NCBI RefSeq assembly: GCF_021560035.1
Contig: NZ_CP074373.1
Location: 3,406,001 to 3,470,000 of the forward strand
Length of the DNA: 64,000 nt
Origin: Virgibacillus sp. NKC19-16
GTDB taxonomy: Bacteria; Bacillota; Bacilli; Bacillales; Amphibacillaceae
Direction of reading: 5' to 3'
In this document: positions 6,672 to 15,249 of the stretch, in pieces
How positions within the stretch are numbered: the first letter of the stretch is position 1
Layout: each line of letters starts with the position of its first letter
Translations under genes and position numbers: made by a program
Notes under the pieces: model-generated
Databases searched by the model: none
Told to the model about the DNA's origin: nothing
Seen by the model: only the letters and a program-made list of their open reading frames with translations

Positions 6672-8474
6672 ATGGATATGATGAAGCCGATAGCAAGCAC
6701 GGAAAAACCAAGGGGCGAGGACTGGTTATATGAAGTAAAATATGACGGCTTTCGCTGTGTCTTGCAATGGGAAGATGGAAGTATTCGTCTTACGAGTAAA
6801 AATAATAAAGATTTAACAGCGAATTTCCCAGAGATTGTGGCATTTTGCCGGGAAAATGAAGCGCTGGTCAAACCTTTTCTTCCGCTTCAATTTGACGGGG
6901 AACTAGTCGTTTTAAACAACGCCTTTCAAGCAGACTTTGCTTCGATTCAAAAACGAGGACGACTCAAAAACAAAGCTTCCATTCAGGAGGCAGCTGAATT
7001 CAGGCCTGCAAGCTTGCTCGTCTTTGATCTATTGCAATATAAAGGATCAGATTGCAGGAAGGATCCCTTGGTAAAGCGTAAATCGTTAATTTCTGATTTT
7101 TCGGCCAATACAGAGGTGAAGGGGCGAATCAATTTCATCCAAACCCATGATGATGCCGATGAATTAGGCAAAATTATTTTTGACTACAAAGCGGAAGGGA
7201 TGATTGCGAAGCGGCAAACGAGCACCTATCAATCCGAAAAAGATCACCGCGATTGGTTCAAGATAAAAAATTGGCGAACGATTCATGGGTTTCTTACCCA
7301 TTTTAACCCGGAGAATGATTATTTCACTGTCAGTATTTACGACAATGATGCTATAAAGGAAATAGGAAAATGTAAACATGGACTCGATTCAGAAGCGTTT
7401 CAAACGTTACAACAGATTTTTACCACAAAAGGAGAAAAAGAACGTGAAGGCTACTCGCTTCCGCCAGCTATTTGTGCCTCGATTCATACACTTGATTTAT
7501 ATAAGGAAGAACTGCGTGAGCCGGAATTTGATAAGCTATTGCCGAATATGGAAGCAGCGGCTTGTACACTTGAAAGACTGCAGCTCAATATGGCGATGCT
7601 TCCACCTACAGTCGACCTCACAAACACGGATAAAATTTTTTGGCCGGATGATGCTCTAACAAAGGGAGATTTGCTTATTTACATACGGGAAATCGCGCCA
7701 TATATGATTCCCTTTTTAAAAGATCGTGCTCTCACTATCATTCGTTCCCCTGATGGAGTGAAGAAAGAGCATTTTTTTCAAAAACATTTACCGGATTATG
7801 CACCTTCTTTTATAGATAGTTTTAATATAGATGATGAAAGGCGTATTATATGTAATGGCCTGGATTCACTGGTGTGGTTCGCGAATCACGGTGCGGTGGA
7901 ATATCATATTCCGTTTCAGACGGTACAACATGATGATCCTAGCGAAATTGTCTTTGATTTAGACCCTCCTGACCGGGATAGATTTGATTTGGCTATACAG
8001 GCAGCCAAGATTATTAAAGCCTTGCTTGATGATTTGGATCTCATTTCATTTGTTAAAACTTCCGGAAATAAAGGCCTGCAAATTCATATTCCAATCCCGA
8101 CAGGAAGTATGACATATGAAGAAACAGGTGTATTTACGGAGGCTATTGCCCGGACGGTTGAAAATGCTTATCCGAACTTGTTTACAACAGAACGAATGAA
8201 GAAAAATAGAAATGGCCGTCTGTATATCGACTACCTTCAACATGGAAAAGATAAAACACTAATAGCACCCTATTCCCCCAGGAAGACAGATGATGCAACC
8301 ATTGCTGCTCCGCTGTTTTGGGAAGAGGTCAAGGAAGGGCTAGATCCAGGGCAATTTACAATTGAAAATGCGATCGACCGTGTAAAGAGGTTGGGTTGTC
8401 CTTTTGGTACGTACTTTGATGTTGGCATGGAGCAGCGGTTGGAAAGGGTGCTTTCGCTTGTGCGAGGGTATTAA
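6672..8474 (+). CDS. ligD: ATP-dependent DNA ligase LigD (ligase plus polymerase domains)
   Basis: An N-terminal ligase domain carries the nucleotidyl-transfer motif EVKYDGFR, with the catalytic Lys at about residue 23, followed by an OB-fold region to about 290. A C-terminal primase-like polymerase domain starts near LTNTDKIFWP and includes the metal-binding DLDPPD and the GNKGLQIHIP motif. There is no 3'-phosphoesterase domain, and the ligase-polymerase order matches B. subtilis YkoU. ATG 6672 is chosen because AAGGGAG lies 8 bases before it; an upstream ATG at 6645 lacks a site. Together with divergent ku it forms a two-component end-joining system. Confidence 0.95.
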   Translation: MDMMKPIASTEKPRGEDWLYEVKYDGFRCVLQWEDGSIRLTSKNNKDLTANFPEIVAFCRENEALVKPFLPLQFDGELVVLNNAFQADFASIQKRGRLKNKASIQEAAEFRPASLLVFDLLQYKGSDCRKDPLVKRKSLISDFSANTEVKGRINFIQTHDDADELGKIIFDYKAEGMIAKRQTSTYQSEKDHRDWFKIKNWRTIHGFLTHFNPENDYFTVSIYDNDAIKEIGKCKHGLDSEAFQTLQQIFTTKGEKEREGYSLPPAICASIHTLDLYKEELREPEFDKLLPNMEAAACTLERLQLNMAMLPPTVDLTNTDKIFWPDDALTKGDLLIYIREIAPYMIPFLKDRALTIIRSPDGVKKEHFFQKHLPDYAPSFIDSFNIDDERRIICNGLDSLVWFANHGAVEYHIPFQTVQHDDPSEIVFDLDPPDRDRFDLAIQAAKIIKALLDDLDLISFVKTSGNKGLQIHIPIPTGSMTYEETGVFTEAIARTVENAYPNLFTTERMKKNRNGRLYIDYLQHGKDKTLIAPYSPRKTDDATIAAPLFWEEVKEGLDPGQFTIENAIDRVKRLGCPFGTYFDVGMEQRLERVLSLVRGY

Positions 8475-8508
8475 AAATAGCCGCCCCAACCAATCAGGAG
8501 CGACTATC
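8473..8508 (-). terminator. Terminator of tcyP
   Basis: On the minus strand ATAGTCGC...GCGGCTAT encloses a CC/GG extension and is followed by TTTTTAA. It separates the convergent tcyP and ligD. Confidence 0.75.
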
Positions 8509-8512
8509 CATC

Positions 8513-9907
8513 TTACAACGAAGCACTTTCTTCTATTTTATTTTTATCATTAAATGTTTTCCTGTTAATTCTCTTTAAGATTCGCGATGTTAATGTTCCA
8601 GAAAGCATAGATCCATTAACATTGAGCGCTGTACGTCCCATGTCGATGAGTGCTTCAATGGAGATTAACAGACCCGCTAATGCTACTGGCAAGTTCATGG
8701 ATGAGAGCACGATCAAGGCAGCAAATGTTGCGCCACCACCGACACCTGCAATACCAAATGAACTAATACCAATGATTAACACCAATGGAATGATAAATTC
8801 TAGTGAAAGCGGATCTATCCCTACTGTTGGTGCAATCATTACTGCCAGCATCGCCGGGTAAATTCCTGCACAACCGTTTTGACCCATTGTGGCGCCAAAG
8901 GAAGCTGACATGTTTGCAGTACCTTCATCAACACCAAGCGATCTTTTCTGTGCTTGAATATTCAAAGGAATCGTTCCAGCGCTTGAGCGTGACGTAAAGG
9001 CAAATCCTAATATTGGCATTACTTTTCTCAAATAGGTCATTGGATTTAAACCGAATACACCGACGAGCACTAAATGAATGACAAACATGATAAATAAGGC
9101 TACATAAGAAGCAATTACAAATTTACCCAGTTCCATGATTCCTGCTACATCTGTCGTCGCAACTGTATTTGCCATTAAAGCTAAGATGCCGAATGGTGCC
9201 AAGCGCAACACGAGTGTTACAATCCGCATGACAACACCATAAAAAGCATTGACTATTTTCGTGAACGTTTCTGCCTGTTCTGGATTTTTTCTACGTAACC
9301 CAAGAACCGCAATCCCTACGATCATGGAAAATATCACAACGGCAATGACCGATGTAGAGCGTTCCCCTGTCATATCTAAAAATATGTTAGATGGAATGAA
9401 GTTGAGAATGCGCTGTGGTGTTGATTGCTCTTCCACATCTCCAAGCGTCGTCTCAAGCATTGTTGCTCGCTCTTCCTCCGGTTGCCCTGCTTCAATTTCC
9501 TCTGCACTCAGGTCAAATACTGTTGCTGTTCCAATACCGATTAATGCTGCGACCATGGTTGTTGTTATAAGTATACCAATGATCCATGCAGACATTTTCC
9601 CGAGTTCCGCCGTTTTTTCCAAATTAATGATAGATTGAATGATTGATACCATGACCAGTGGAATGACAATCATCATAAGCAGACTAATATAGCCACTGCC
9701 GACAATACTATACCATTCTGTTGTTTCTGCCAGTACATCGGAGCCGGCGCCATAGATTGCCTGTAATACAGCCCCAAGCACAATCCCCAATCCTAAACCT
9801 GTGAATACGCGTTTTGTAAATGTAAAATGCTGTTTCTGCATCCAAATCAGTAGTCCGATGATTGCTAGTAAAACCGCGATATTCAATAAAATATAAACGA
9901 CATCCAT
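8513..9907 (-). CDS. tcyP: L-cystine:cation symporter TcyP
   Basis: The 464-residue protein belongs to the dicarboxylate/amino acid:cation symporter family. It has about eight membrane helices and the family's re-entrant serine-rich loop FTSRSSAGTIPLN. The GQNGCAGIYPAM and GVGGGATFAAL segments and the length match TcyP (YhcL) better than GltP or DctP. ATG 9907 follows a purine-rich site; the longer frame to 9958 has none. A promoter and CymR-like operator lie upstream (10007-10066), which supports a role in cystine uptake under sulfur limitation. Confidence 0.85.
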   Translation of the reverse strand: MDVVYILLNIAVLLAIIGLLIWMQKQHFTFTKRVFTGLGLGIVLGAVLQAIYGAGSDVLAETTEWYSIVGSGYISLLMMIVIPLVMVSIIQSIINLEKTAELGKMSAWIIGILITTTMVAALIGIGTATVFDLSAEEIEAGQPEEERATMLETTLGDVEEQSTPQRILNFIPSNIFLDMTGERSTSVIAVVIFSMIVGIAVLGLRRKNPEQAETFTKIVNAFYGVVMRIVTLVLRLAPFGILALMANTVATTDVAGIMELGKFVIASYVALFIMFVIHLVLVGVFGLNPMTYLRKVMPILGFAFTSRSSAGTIPLNIQAQKRSLGVDEGTANMSASFGATMGQNGCAGIYPAMLAVMIAPTVGIDPLSLEFIIPLVLIIGISSFGIAGVGGGATFAALIVLSSMNLPVALAGLLISIEALIDMGRTALNVNGSMLSGTLTSRILKRINRKTFNDKNKIEESASL

Positions 9908-10006
9908 TTCCCTTCCCCCTCGTATTAATTGGATAGCCCTATATTTTGCATATAACATTGACCTATTATATGCAAAGCCTATTTTATCGTTCCTCTATAA
10001 TATATA

Positions 10007-10066
10007 ATTCCGATAAAATTAGTATGACTAATATAAGATATTATAATGGTTTAAGGGAAGTGTCAA
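10007..10066 (-). promoter_or_regulatory. tcyP promoter with CymR-like operator
   Basis: On the minus strand TTGACA (10061-10066), a 17-base spacer and TAATAT (10038-10043) form a strong sigma-A promoter. Immediately downstream, 10007-10032 reads TTAGTC...ATCGGAATT, which keeps the fixed ATnGGAATT end and the internal C and A of the CymR operator as I recall it. Binding at +1 would repress the gene when cysteine is plentiful. Confidence 0.55.
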
Positions 10067-10084
10067 GGAAATAATTTACAATAA

Positions 10085-10119
10085 ATAGGCCCTACCACAA
10101 TACATGTGTAGAGCCCTAA
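10085..10119 (-). terminator. Terminator of the OsmC-like gene
   Basis: On the minus strand TAGGGCTCTAC...GTAGGGCCTA forms an imperfect stem followed by TTTATT. Confidence 0.6.
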
Positions 10120-10122
10120 CTT

Positions 10123-10563
10123 TTATCCAATATTCGCTTGCAGTTCGATTTCCACGTTTCCTTGGATCGCACGGGAAATCATACAGCTTTTCTCTGCTTT
10201 CTCAACGAGTTTTTCAAGTTTTTTATAATCTGTTTCCTGGGAGCCATCCTTGAGAGTCACTGTCGGTTTATGAATAATTTTTTTATATGTGAATACACCA
10301 TTCGTCACATCGACAATCCCCTCAGACTCAAGTGACATCTCATTCAATGGTAAATCAGCCCGTTCAATCATGGCTGCCAATGTAATAATATAACAAGTGG
10401 CTGCTGCACCTAACAACATTTCATCCGGGTTGGTGCCGACACCGGGACCGTCCATTTCAGTTGGAATAGATATTTTTGTCTGCAAATTGCCCGCATCAAT
10501 ATAGCCCTCACTGTTTCTCCCACCAGGCCATGATGCTTTTAAATGAAAATGCTCTTCTGCCAA
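10123..10563 (-). CDS. OsmC/Ohr-family peroxiredoxin-like protein
   Basis: The protein (146 aa) has the OsmC fold signature, with the two reactive cysteines in ATCYIITLA (about residue 72) and KSCMISRAI (about 130), and the usual NPDEMLLGAAA motif. These proteins reduce organic hydroperoxides. The sequence looks closer to the OsmC/YhfA side than to OhrA. TTG 10563 is chosen because AAGAGGTG lies 6 bases upstream; the longer frame to ATG 10596 has no site. It is monocistronic, with a terminator just after it. Confidence 0.8.
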   Translation of the reverse strand: MAEEHFHLKASWPGGRNSEGYIDAGNLQTKISIPTEMDGPGVGTNPDEMLLGAAATCYIITLAAMIERADLPLNEMSLESEGIVDVTNGVFTYKKIIHKPTVTLKDGSQETDYKKLEKLVEKAEKSCMISRAIQGNVEIELQANIG

Positions 10564-10782
10564 TTTGATCACCTCTTGTTTATTGTAGTGTAGCAATAGA
10601 AAATCAAAAAGAAAATAGCCTGAAAAAAATAGACCTGCCAGAGATTATCGATATTCATACGATCGGAGCCTATCTTGTGGATATCCTAATTTTTGTGAAA
10701 TTATTGACCTAATTTCTCTGTTTTACTGATTTGCAAGGAGACCCTTAACGTCAGAAAAGGACCGTTTGATTTAAGTTTGCCA

Positions 10783-10814
10783 GTAAAAGAGCCTTAGCTT
10801 GAAGGTTCTTTTAC
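10783..10814 (-). terminator. Terminator overlapping the end of the second SMR gene
   Basis: GTAAAAGAGCC / GGTTCTTTTAC pairs over 11 bases with one G-T pair and a 10-base loop. It overlaps the last codons of the gene at 10794. Confidence 0.7.
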
Positions 10815-11141
10815 TTTCTCTGTATTCTTACTGGAGTTCAATAAAACAACTCCGCCTATAATTAATATAATCCCCAGAATCTTTAAATTACTAAAAACTT
10901 CGCCCCATACAACTCCACCTATTATAGCGGTTATCGCTGTTCCAGCTCCTGCCCAGATTGCATAAGCCAAACTCAATGGAATTACACGAAGGCACAACCC
11001 TAAACAAAAAAACGAAAGTACATAACCGAAAACTACTCCAATAGACGGAAGTAGAATGGTAAATCCTTCTGACAGTTTAAGCATTGAAGTAGCAAAAACC
11101 TCAAAAATAACAGCAATTGTTAGATAAATATAAGCCCTCAT
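10794..11141 (-). CDS. SMR-family multidrug efflux subunit (second of a pair)
   Basis: The 115-residue protein has four membrane helices, the essential membrane Glu at residue 14 (VIFEVFA) and the conserved LAYAIWAGAGTA segment of helix 3. A short charged tail (KNTEKVKEPSS) follows helix 4. It is the distal gene of a two-gene SMR operon such as EbrAB or YkkCD. Such pairs form hetero-oligomers that export cationic drugs or guanidinium-like compounds in exchange for protons. No ykkC riboswitch is seen upstream, which argues for the drug-export type. Confidence 0.85.
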   Translation of the reverse strand: MRAYIYLTIAVIFEVFATSMLKLSEGFTILLPSIGVVFGYVLSFFCLGLCLRVIPLSLAYAIWAGAGTAITAIIGGVVWGEVFSNLKILGIILIIGGVVLLNSSKNTEKVKEPSS

Positions 11142-11172
11142 ATAACTCCCTCTTTCTGCAACATTATTGTAT

Positions 11173-11487
11173 TTAACTAATATTTAATAAAACAACTCCA
11201 CCAATAATTAAAATTAACCCGATGCCCTTTGTGAAATTAAACTTTTCTTTGTATATGGTAACTCCAACTAATGCTGTTAGTGCTGTTCCTACTCCTGCCC
11301 AAATCGCATATGCCATTCCAAGGGGCAATGTTTTTAATGATAATGATAAAATATAGAATGCCAAAACATATCCAACTATTACGCCAAGAGAAGGCAGCAC
11401 TTTTTTAAATCCGTTGGTGGCCTTGAGCATGGAACTTCCAAAGACTTCGCATACAATGGATATTGCTAATAATACATAAGCATTCAT
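11173..11487 (-). CDS. SMR-family multidrug efflux subunit (first of a pair)
   Basis: The 104-residue, four-helix protein has Glu14 in IVCEVFGSS and the MAYAIWAGVGTA motif. It lies 31 bases before its partner and starts at an ATG with a GGGAGGG site. A TetR-type regulator is transcribed divergently from 11703, and a palindromic region lies between, so the pump is probably repressed by that protein and induced by its ligand. Confidence 0.85.
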   Translation of the reverse strand: MNAYVLLAISIVCEVFGSSMLKATNGFKKVLPSLGVIVGYVLAFYILSLSLKTLPLGMAYAIWAGVGTALTALVGVTIYKEKFNFTKGIGLILIIGGVVLLNIS

Positions 11488-11642
11488 CGTGATCCCTCCC
11501 CTTTTGTCATTTTAATAATTGCCTGAAGTCCTTCATTTCTCTTACTTTTCCAAGGAGCTACATTTAAGATTGCGATTTATAAAAAATATAATAATATATA
11601 GAGTAAGGCATTTTCCATGTAAATGTCTGCCTTTCTTTTGCT

Positions 11643-11680
11643 AAGTCATTCGACTTAATATATTATAATACAAGTGACTT
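11643..11680. promoter_or_regulatory. Probable TetR operator and -10 region of the regulator gene
   Basis: AAGTC-attc-GACTT (11643-11656) is followed by TATAAT (11664-11669) and AAGT-GACTT (11672-11680). The half-sites AAGTC/GACTT thus flank the -10 element of the tetR-type gene, consistent with autorepression. Confidence 0.5.
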
Positions 11681-11702
11681 AAAAGTTCAAAGGAGTTATC
11701 AT

Positions 11703-12299
11703 ATGCCTAAAAAAATAGATCACGCTGAAAGAAAAAATCAAATTGTAGAAGCAATGTTTAGCATCATTCATCATTCAGGCTTCGAAAAAGTGACATTACG
11801 CGAAATTGCCAAAGAAGCAGGTATATCTTTAGGTTCTGTTCAATACTTTTTTCCAAAACAAAAAGACATATATGTGTTTGCAATGGATGTTATCTATCAA
11901 AGATTTGAGGATAGAATGCAAAAGGTCATACAGGTAGATCAAGGTGGATTTGAAAACGCAGTTCGTATGATAAAACAGATTGTTCATGCTAATACAGAAG
12001 AAGAAAAAATGGAGAATGACATATGGATGAAATTTTCAATCATGGCAACGATGAACCCGGAATACCACGCAACAAAGGATAGATTCCGAGAAGTAAACTA
12101 TAATTTTGCAAAGGACATTTTAACAATGCTTGATAGCAATGGGTTTATTAATGGTTCAATTAATATTGGTAATAGTGCAAATTCATTAACAATATTCATT
12201 CATGGTTTAATATTTGAATCTGTTATTTATGATAATTTATACAACAATCCCGTCATTGAAAAAGAAATTAGAGCGTATTTACGAAAAATTTGTAACTAA
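11703..12299 (+). CDS. TetR/AcrR-family regulator of the SMR pair
   Basis: The 198-residue protein has an N-terminal TetR helix-turn-helix (VTLREIAKEAGISLGSVQYF, about residues 30-49), followed by an all-helical ligand-binding domain. AAAGGAG 8 bases before the ATG supports the start. It is divergent from the SMR genes with a shared 215-bp regulatory region, the usual layout for a local repressor of an efflux pump. The ligand is unknown. Confidence 0.85.
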   Translation: MPKKIDHAERKNQIVEAMFSIIHHSGFEKVTLREIAKEAGISLGSVQYFFPKQKDIYVFAMDVIYQRFEDRMQKVIQVDQGGFENAVRMIKQIVHANTEEEKMENDIWMKFSIMATMNPEYHATKDRFREVNYNFAKDILTMLDSNGFINGSINIGNSANSLTIFIHGLIFESVIYDNLYNNPVIEKEIRAYLRKICN

Positions 12300-12374
12300 A
12301 ATAAATCCGGGGAAGTCATTAATGCAATCCTGCACAATACCACCGAGTAGAAGTTATATTGAGAACAACAATTA

Positions 12375-12422
12375 AAAGGTCGATATCTATTAGTCATGTC
12401 TAATTATATCGACCTTTACTTT
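12375..12422 (+). terminator. Terminator of the TetR-type gene
   Basis: AAAGGTCGATAT / ATATCGACCTTT is a perfect 12-bp stem followed by ACTTTTA on the plus strand. Confidence 0.85.
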
Positions 12423-12540
12423 TATGTTTTTTCACGATTTAGATCTTGGGGCTGAGAGAAGATATTGCACTCTCTTCGGTTTTATTGCTATGTACATTAT
12501 AATACGAAAAAGAAATTTGCAAACCAACCAAAAAGTTGAC

Positions 12541-13314
12541 TCAGTCCTTACTTTCCCCGTCGATCCCCCCAACCTCCACTTGCGCCTTAAAAACGACCTT
12601 CTGATTATTTTCATTCATGCCCTCAATATGAACTAATCCTGGATCCGTTTCAGAAATTCCATTTTTTAAAATAATGGTCTCTCCTGGTAATGCCTCATGA
12701 TTAAAGTTCACTTCAATGGCTTTTGTTTCATGGGTTTGATGATCTTCCAACGGGAAACAATCGAGCATATAATCCACATATTTCGAGTTGTTTAAATGGC
12801 CATTAAAATCAATATCACTATAGCCAATTACTTTGTGGTATGCTGTTTCCAGAGATCCCGGACTTTTCAGTTTTTTTAGCTTGTAATCAATGGCACGTTC
12901 TTTGAGCACGGATGGATACTCAAGTTGGATGTGTGAAGCCCTTTTTACTTTTCTTTCCTCTAAGTCCATAATCACCCAAACAGAAACTGCTCGAATAATG
13001 GGAGCGCCGTCCTGATCACGTACAATGTAATCACGCTCGAACTCTAATTTACCAGGTTCCTGTGGCCATGTTTCAATCGTAAATTCCTCTTTCCATTCCG
13101 GCATGCGGTCAATTTCCACCCGTATCCGCATGAGAATCCAAGCAACACCGTAGTTATTTGCTAAGACATCGATACCCGCACCAAGCTGTGCAGAAGCAAG
13201 ACTAGCTACTTCCTGAAAATAGCTGAATAATGTACTTAGTTTTAATTTCTGTTTAAAATCAACATCACGTAAATCAATACGATAACTCTTCTTATACAGT
13301 ATGTCATTTTGCAT
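12541..13314 (-). CDS. Acyl-ACP thioesterase (FatA/FatB-like)
   Basis: The 257-residue protein consists of two hot-dog domains. The first covers about residues 1-135. The second carries the catalytic motif DIDFNGHLNNSKYVDYMLD, the D-x-N-x-H-x-N pattern of bacterial and plant acyl-ACP thioesterases. It releases free fatty acids from acyl carrier protein and may tune membrane lipid chain length or recycling. AAGGAGC 7 bases before the ATG supports the start. It stands alone, with no fatty acid synthesis genes nearby. Confidence 0.85.
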   Translation of the reverse strand: MQNDILYKKSYRIDLRDVDFKQKLKLSTLFSYFQEVASLASAQLGAGIDVLANNYGVAWILMRIRVEIDRMPEWKEEFTIETWPQEPGKLEFERDYIVRDQDGAPIIRAVSVWVIMDLEERKVKRASHIQLEYPSVLKERAIDYKLKKLKSPGSLETAYHKVIGYSDIDFNGHLNNSKYVDYMLDCFPLEDHQTHETKAIEVNFNHEALPGETIILKNGISETDPGLVHIEGMNENNQKVVFKAQVEVGGIDGESKD

Positions 13315-13487
13315 GGTTATAGCTCCTTATTCCCTTGTGATTCTCTTTATATTATATCAGAAATAGGAGATATACTTGCAGTACAAGCGTACCGAATCAT
13401 TTATAACTTCTTACATATCGTTTATAATAGAAAATAAGTGTATGATTCCGTATCATTTATTTAAAATATAGAGAAGGAGTGAATCCG

Positions 13488-15032
13488 ATGGCTCAGTATA
13501 CAGACTCTAAAGACTCCGCTGAATTAATGGAGGAAATGATTCAACTACGTGAAAATGTGTATCGCGAAGGTAAAGAAACATTTGACAGATGGGAACCAGG
13601 AATTAAAAATACCGAGTTTGTGGATAGTGCCAGAAATCTGGCATTTTATCTTGCACTAAGGAGAAGGGATATAAGAGAGCTTCAGACTGCACTCATGCCA
13701 TGGGGATTATCATCCTTGGGGAGATCCGAATCCCACACGATGGATAATCTGGATGCTGTGGTGGAGAGTTTATCGAAAATAAATGGAGAGAAAGAAGATG
13801 AGAAAAAATTTCCTTCCCCGGATTCTTACTTTCAGGGCAGTCGAAATCTAGAGGAGAACGCTGATAACATCTTAGGAAAAAGTCCTGAGAACAAATCTTC
13901 CCGAATTATGGTAACTTTTCCAACCGAAGCGGCAAGAAGTAAAAAACTAGTGGAGAATCTTCTAAAGGAAGGGATGAGTGTTGCAAGGATTAATTGTGCG
14001 CACGATGATCCCAAAACGTGGGAAAAAATGATCCAAAATATTCGCAAGGCAGAAGAGAAGCTTGGCAAGACCTGCAAAATTATGATGGATATTGCAGGCC
14101 CAAAAATTCGAATTGACCGATTATATACTACTTTGAAGAAACCCCTGCTCTACAAGGGAGATTCTTTCTTCTTGACCGGAGAAGAGTCATTGCAAAACTT
14201 CTATGGAAACGAAATTGTTTTAGGCTGCAGTATTCCAGAGATTGTTTCTTCCCTGGAGGAAGGTGAAACCGTTCTGATTGATGATGGAAAAATAGAAGGT
14301 GAAGTTAAATCTGTGAAGGATGACGGGGTTATCGTAAAGGTCAAAAAACTGCAAACCAAAAAAGGCGTCAAAATCAAAGCAGAAAAAGGCTTAAATTTTC
14401 CAAATTCCAATTATGATGTTGAAATTTTTACGGATAAAGATAAACAGGATCTGGATTTTGTCTGCCGGAACGCCGATATCATCGGCTGCTCATTTGTAAG
14501 AAATCCAGACGATATACATGCAATACAAGATGAAATACGAAAGCGACTGAGTAAGAAAAAAGCTTCGAATGTAGCACTAATGCTGAAACTGGAGACGGCC
14601 CAAGGTGTTCAGAATTTACCTGAGATAATTGTGACAGCAGCAAGTCAAAACCCGTTATGTGTCATGGTTGCAAGAGGAGATTTAGCTGTTGAAATCGGCT
14701 ATTTACGATTGGCAGAAATCCAGGAAGAAATTCTCTGGATTTGTGAAGCCGCAGATATTCCGGTAATCTGGGCTACGCAAGTAATGGAGAACATGATGAA
14801 AACAGGCGTCCCGTCAAGAGCAGAGATTACCGATGCGGCACAAGGATCCAAGGCAGAATGTATTATGTTAAACAAGGGAGAATATGTACTGGATGTCATA
14901 CGCACACTGGATGAGATATTAGAAAAAATGCAGGAACATCAATATAAAAAAATGCCGAGATTAAGAGCATTAAATCTGGCAGAGACAAAGGAGTCAACTA
15001 CCCACCACTTATCGAACTTTCAGTCAGATTGA
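13488..15032 (+). CDS. Pyruvate-kinase-like protein with N-terminal extension and no C-terminal domain
   Basis: Residues of about 1-135 form an unrecognised, mostly helical domain. The pyruvate kinase barrel then begins at SSRIMVTFP. Active-site elements are kept: VARINCAHD, MMDIAGPKIRID, the K-x-E motif in MLKLETAQGV, ARGDLAVE and WATQVMENM. A B-domain-like insert spans about residues 205-300. The usual allosteric C-terminal domain is absent. ATG 13488 follows AGAAGGAG by 8-9 bases. The last dozen residues (from about STTHHL) are encoded by the left-end hairpin of the IscB element, so the native C-terminus may be lost. It may be a PEP-utilising enzyme with a different partner. Confidence 0.7.
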   Translation: MAQYTDSKDSAELMEEMIQLRENVYREGKETFDRWEPGIKNTEFVDSARNLAFYLALRRRDIRELQTALMPWGLSSLGRSESHTMDNLDAVVESLSKINGEKEDEKKFPSPDSYFQGSRNLEENADNILGKSPENKSSRIMVTFPTEAARSKKLVENLLKEGMSVARINCAHDDPKTWEKMIQNIRKAEEKLGKTCKIMMDIAGPKIRIDRLYTTLKKPLLYKGDSFFLTGEESLQNFYGNEIVLGCSIPEIVSSLEEGETVLIDDGKIEGEVKSVKDDGVIVKVKKLQTKKGVKIKAEKGLNFPNSNYDVEIFTDKDKQDLDFVCRNADIIGCSFVRNPDDIHAIQDEIRKRLSKKKASNVALMLKLETAQGVQNLPEIIVTAASQNPLCVMVARGDLAVEIGYLRLAEIQEEILWICEAADIPVIWATQVMENMMKTGVPSRAEITDAAQGSKAECIMLNKGEYVLDVIRTLDEILEKMQEHQYKKMPRLRALNLAETKESTTHHLSNFQSD

Positions 15033-15249
15033 AGTGGGGGGCTTGAAAAAAGCCTTTAGTTGTCTAGCCTAAGTCTTCATTGACTACGTTGGTTTGGTTA
15101 TCACACCCCCGGATGATGCCCTAAGTCCGTGGCTCTGTGCAGGCGCTGTAATAGTTCTAAATGGGTAGGAACGGTCAACCTGATCTTGACTTTTTAGCAA
15201 AGCCATACCAACATTGGCGAAGGGTAACCACTCTGAGAGGAGGAACACT
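15032..15249 (+). ncRNA. Candidate omega RNA (HEARO-type) of IscB
   Basis: About 215 untranslated bases directly upstream of iscB resemble a HEARO/omega RNA scaffold: a GC-rich first hairpin (GGCTTGAAAAAAGCC), a middle region around GGATGATGCCCTAAGTCCG, and an end at the iscB ribosome site (CTCTGAGAGGAGGAAC). IscB omega RNAs occupy exactly this place, with the guide taken from sequence just outside the left end. The assignment rests on position and recalled similarity; it has not been folded against a covariance model. Confidence 0.7.

Noticed and set aside
11488-11702. Guanidine (ykkC) riboswitch upstream of the SMR pair
   Set aside because: The conserved ykkC sequences are absent; a divergent TetR gene with palindromic half-sites explains control better.
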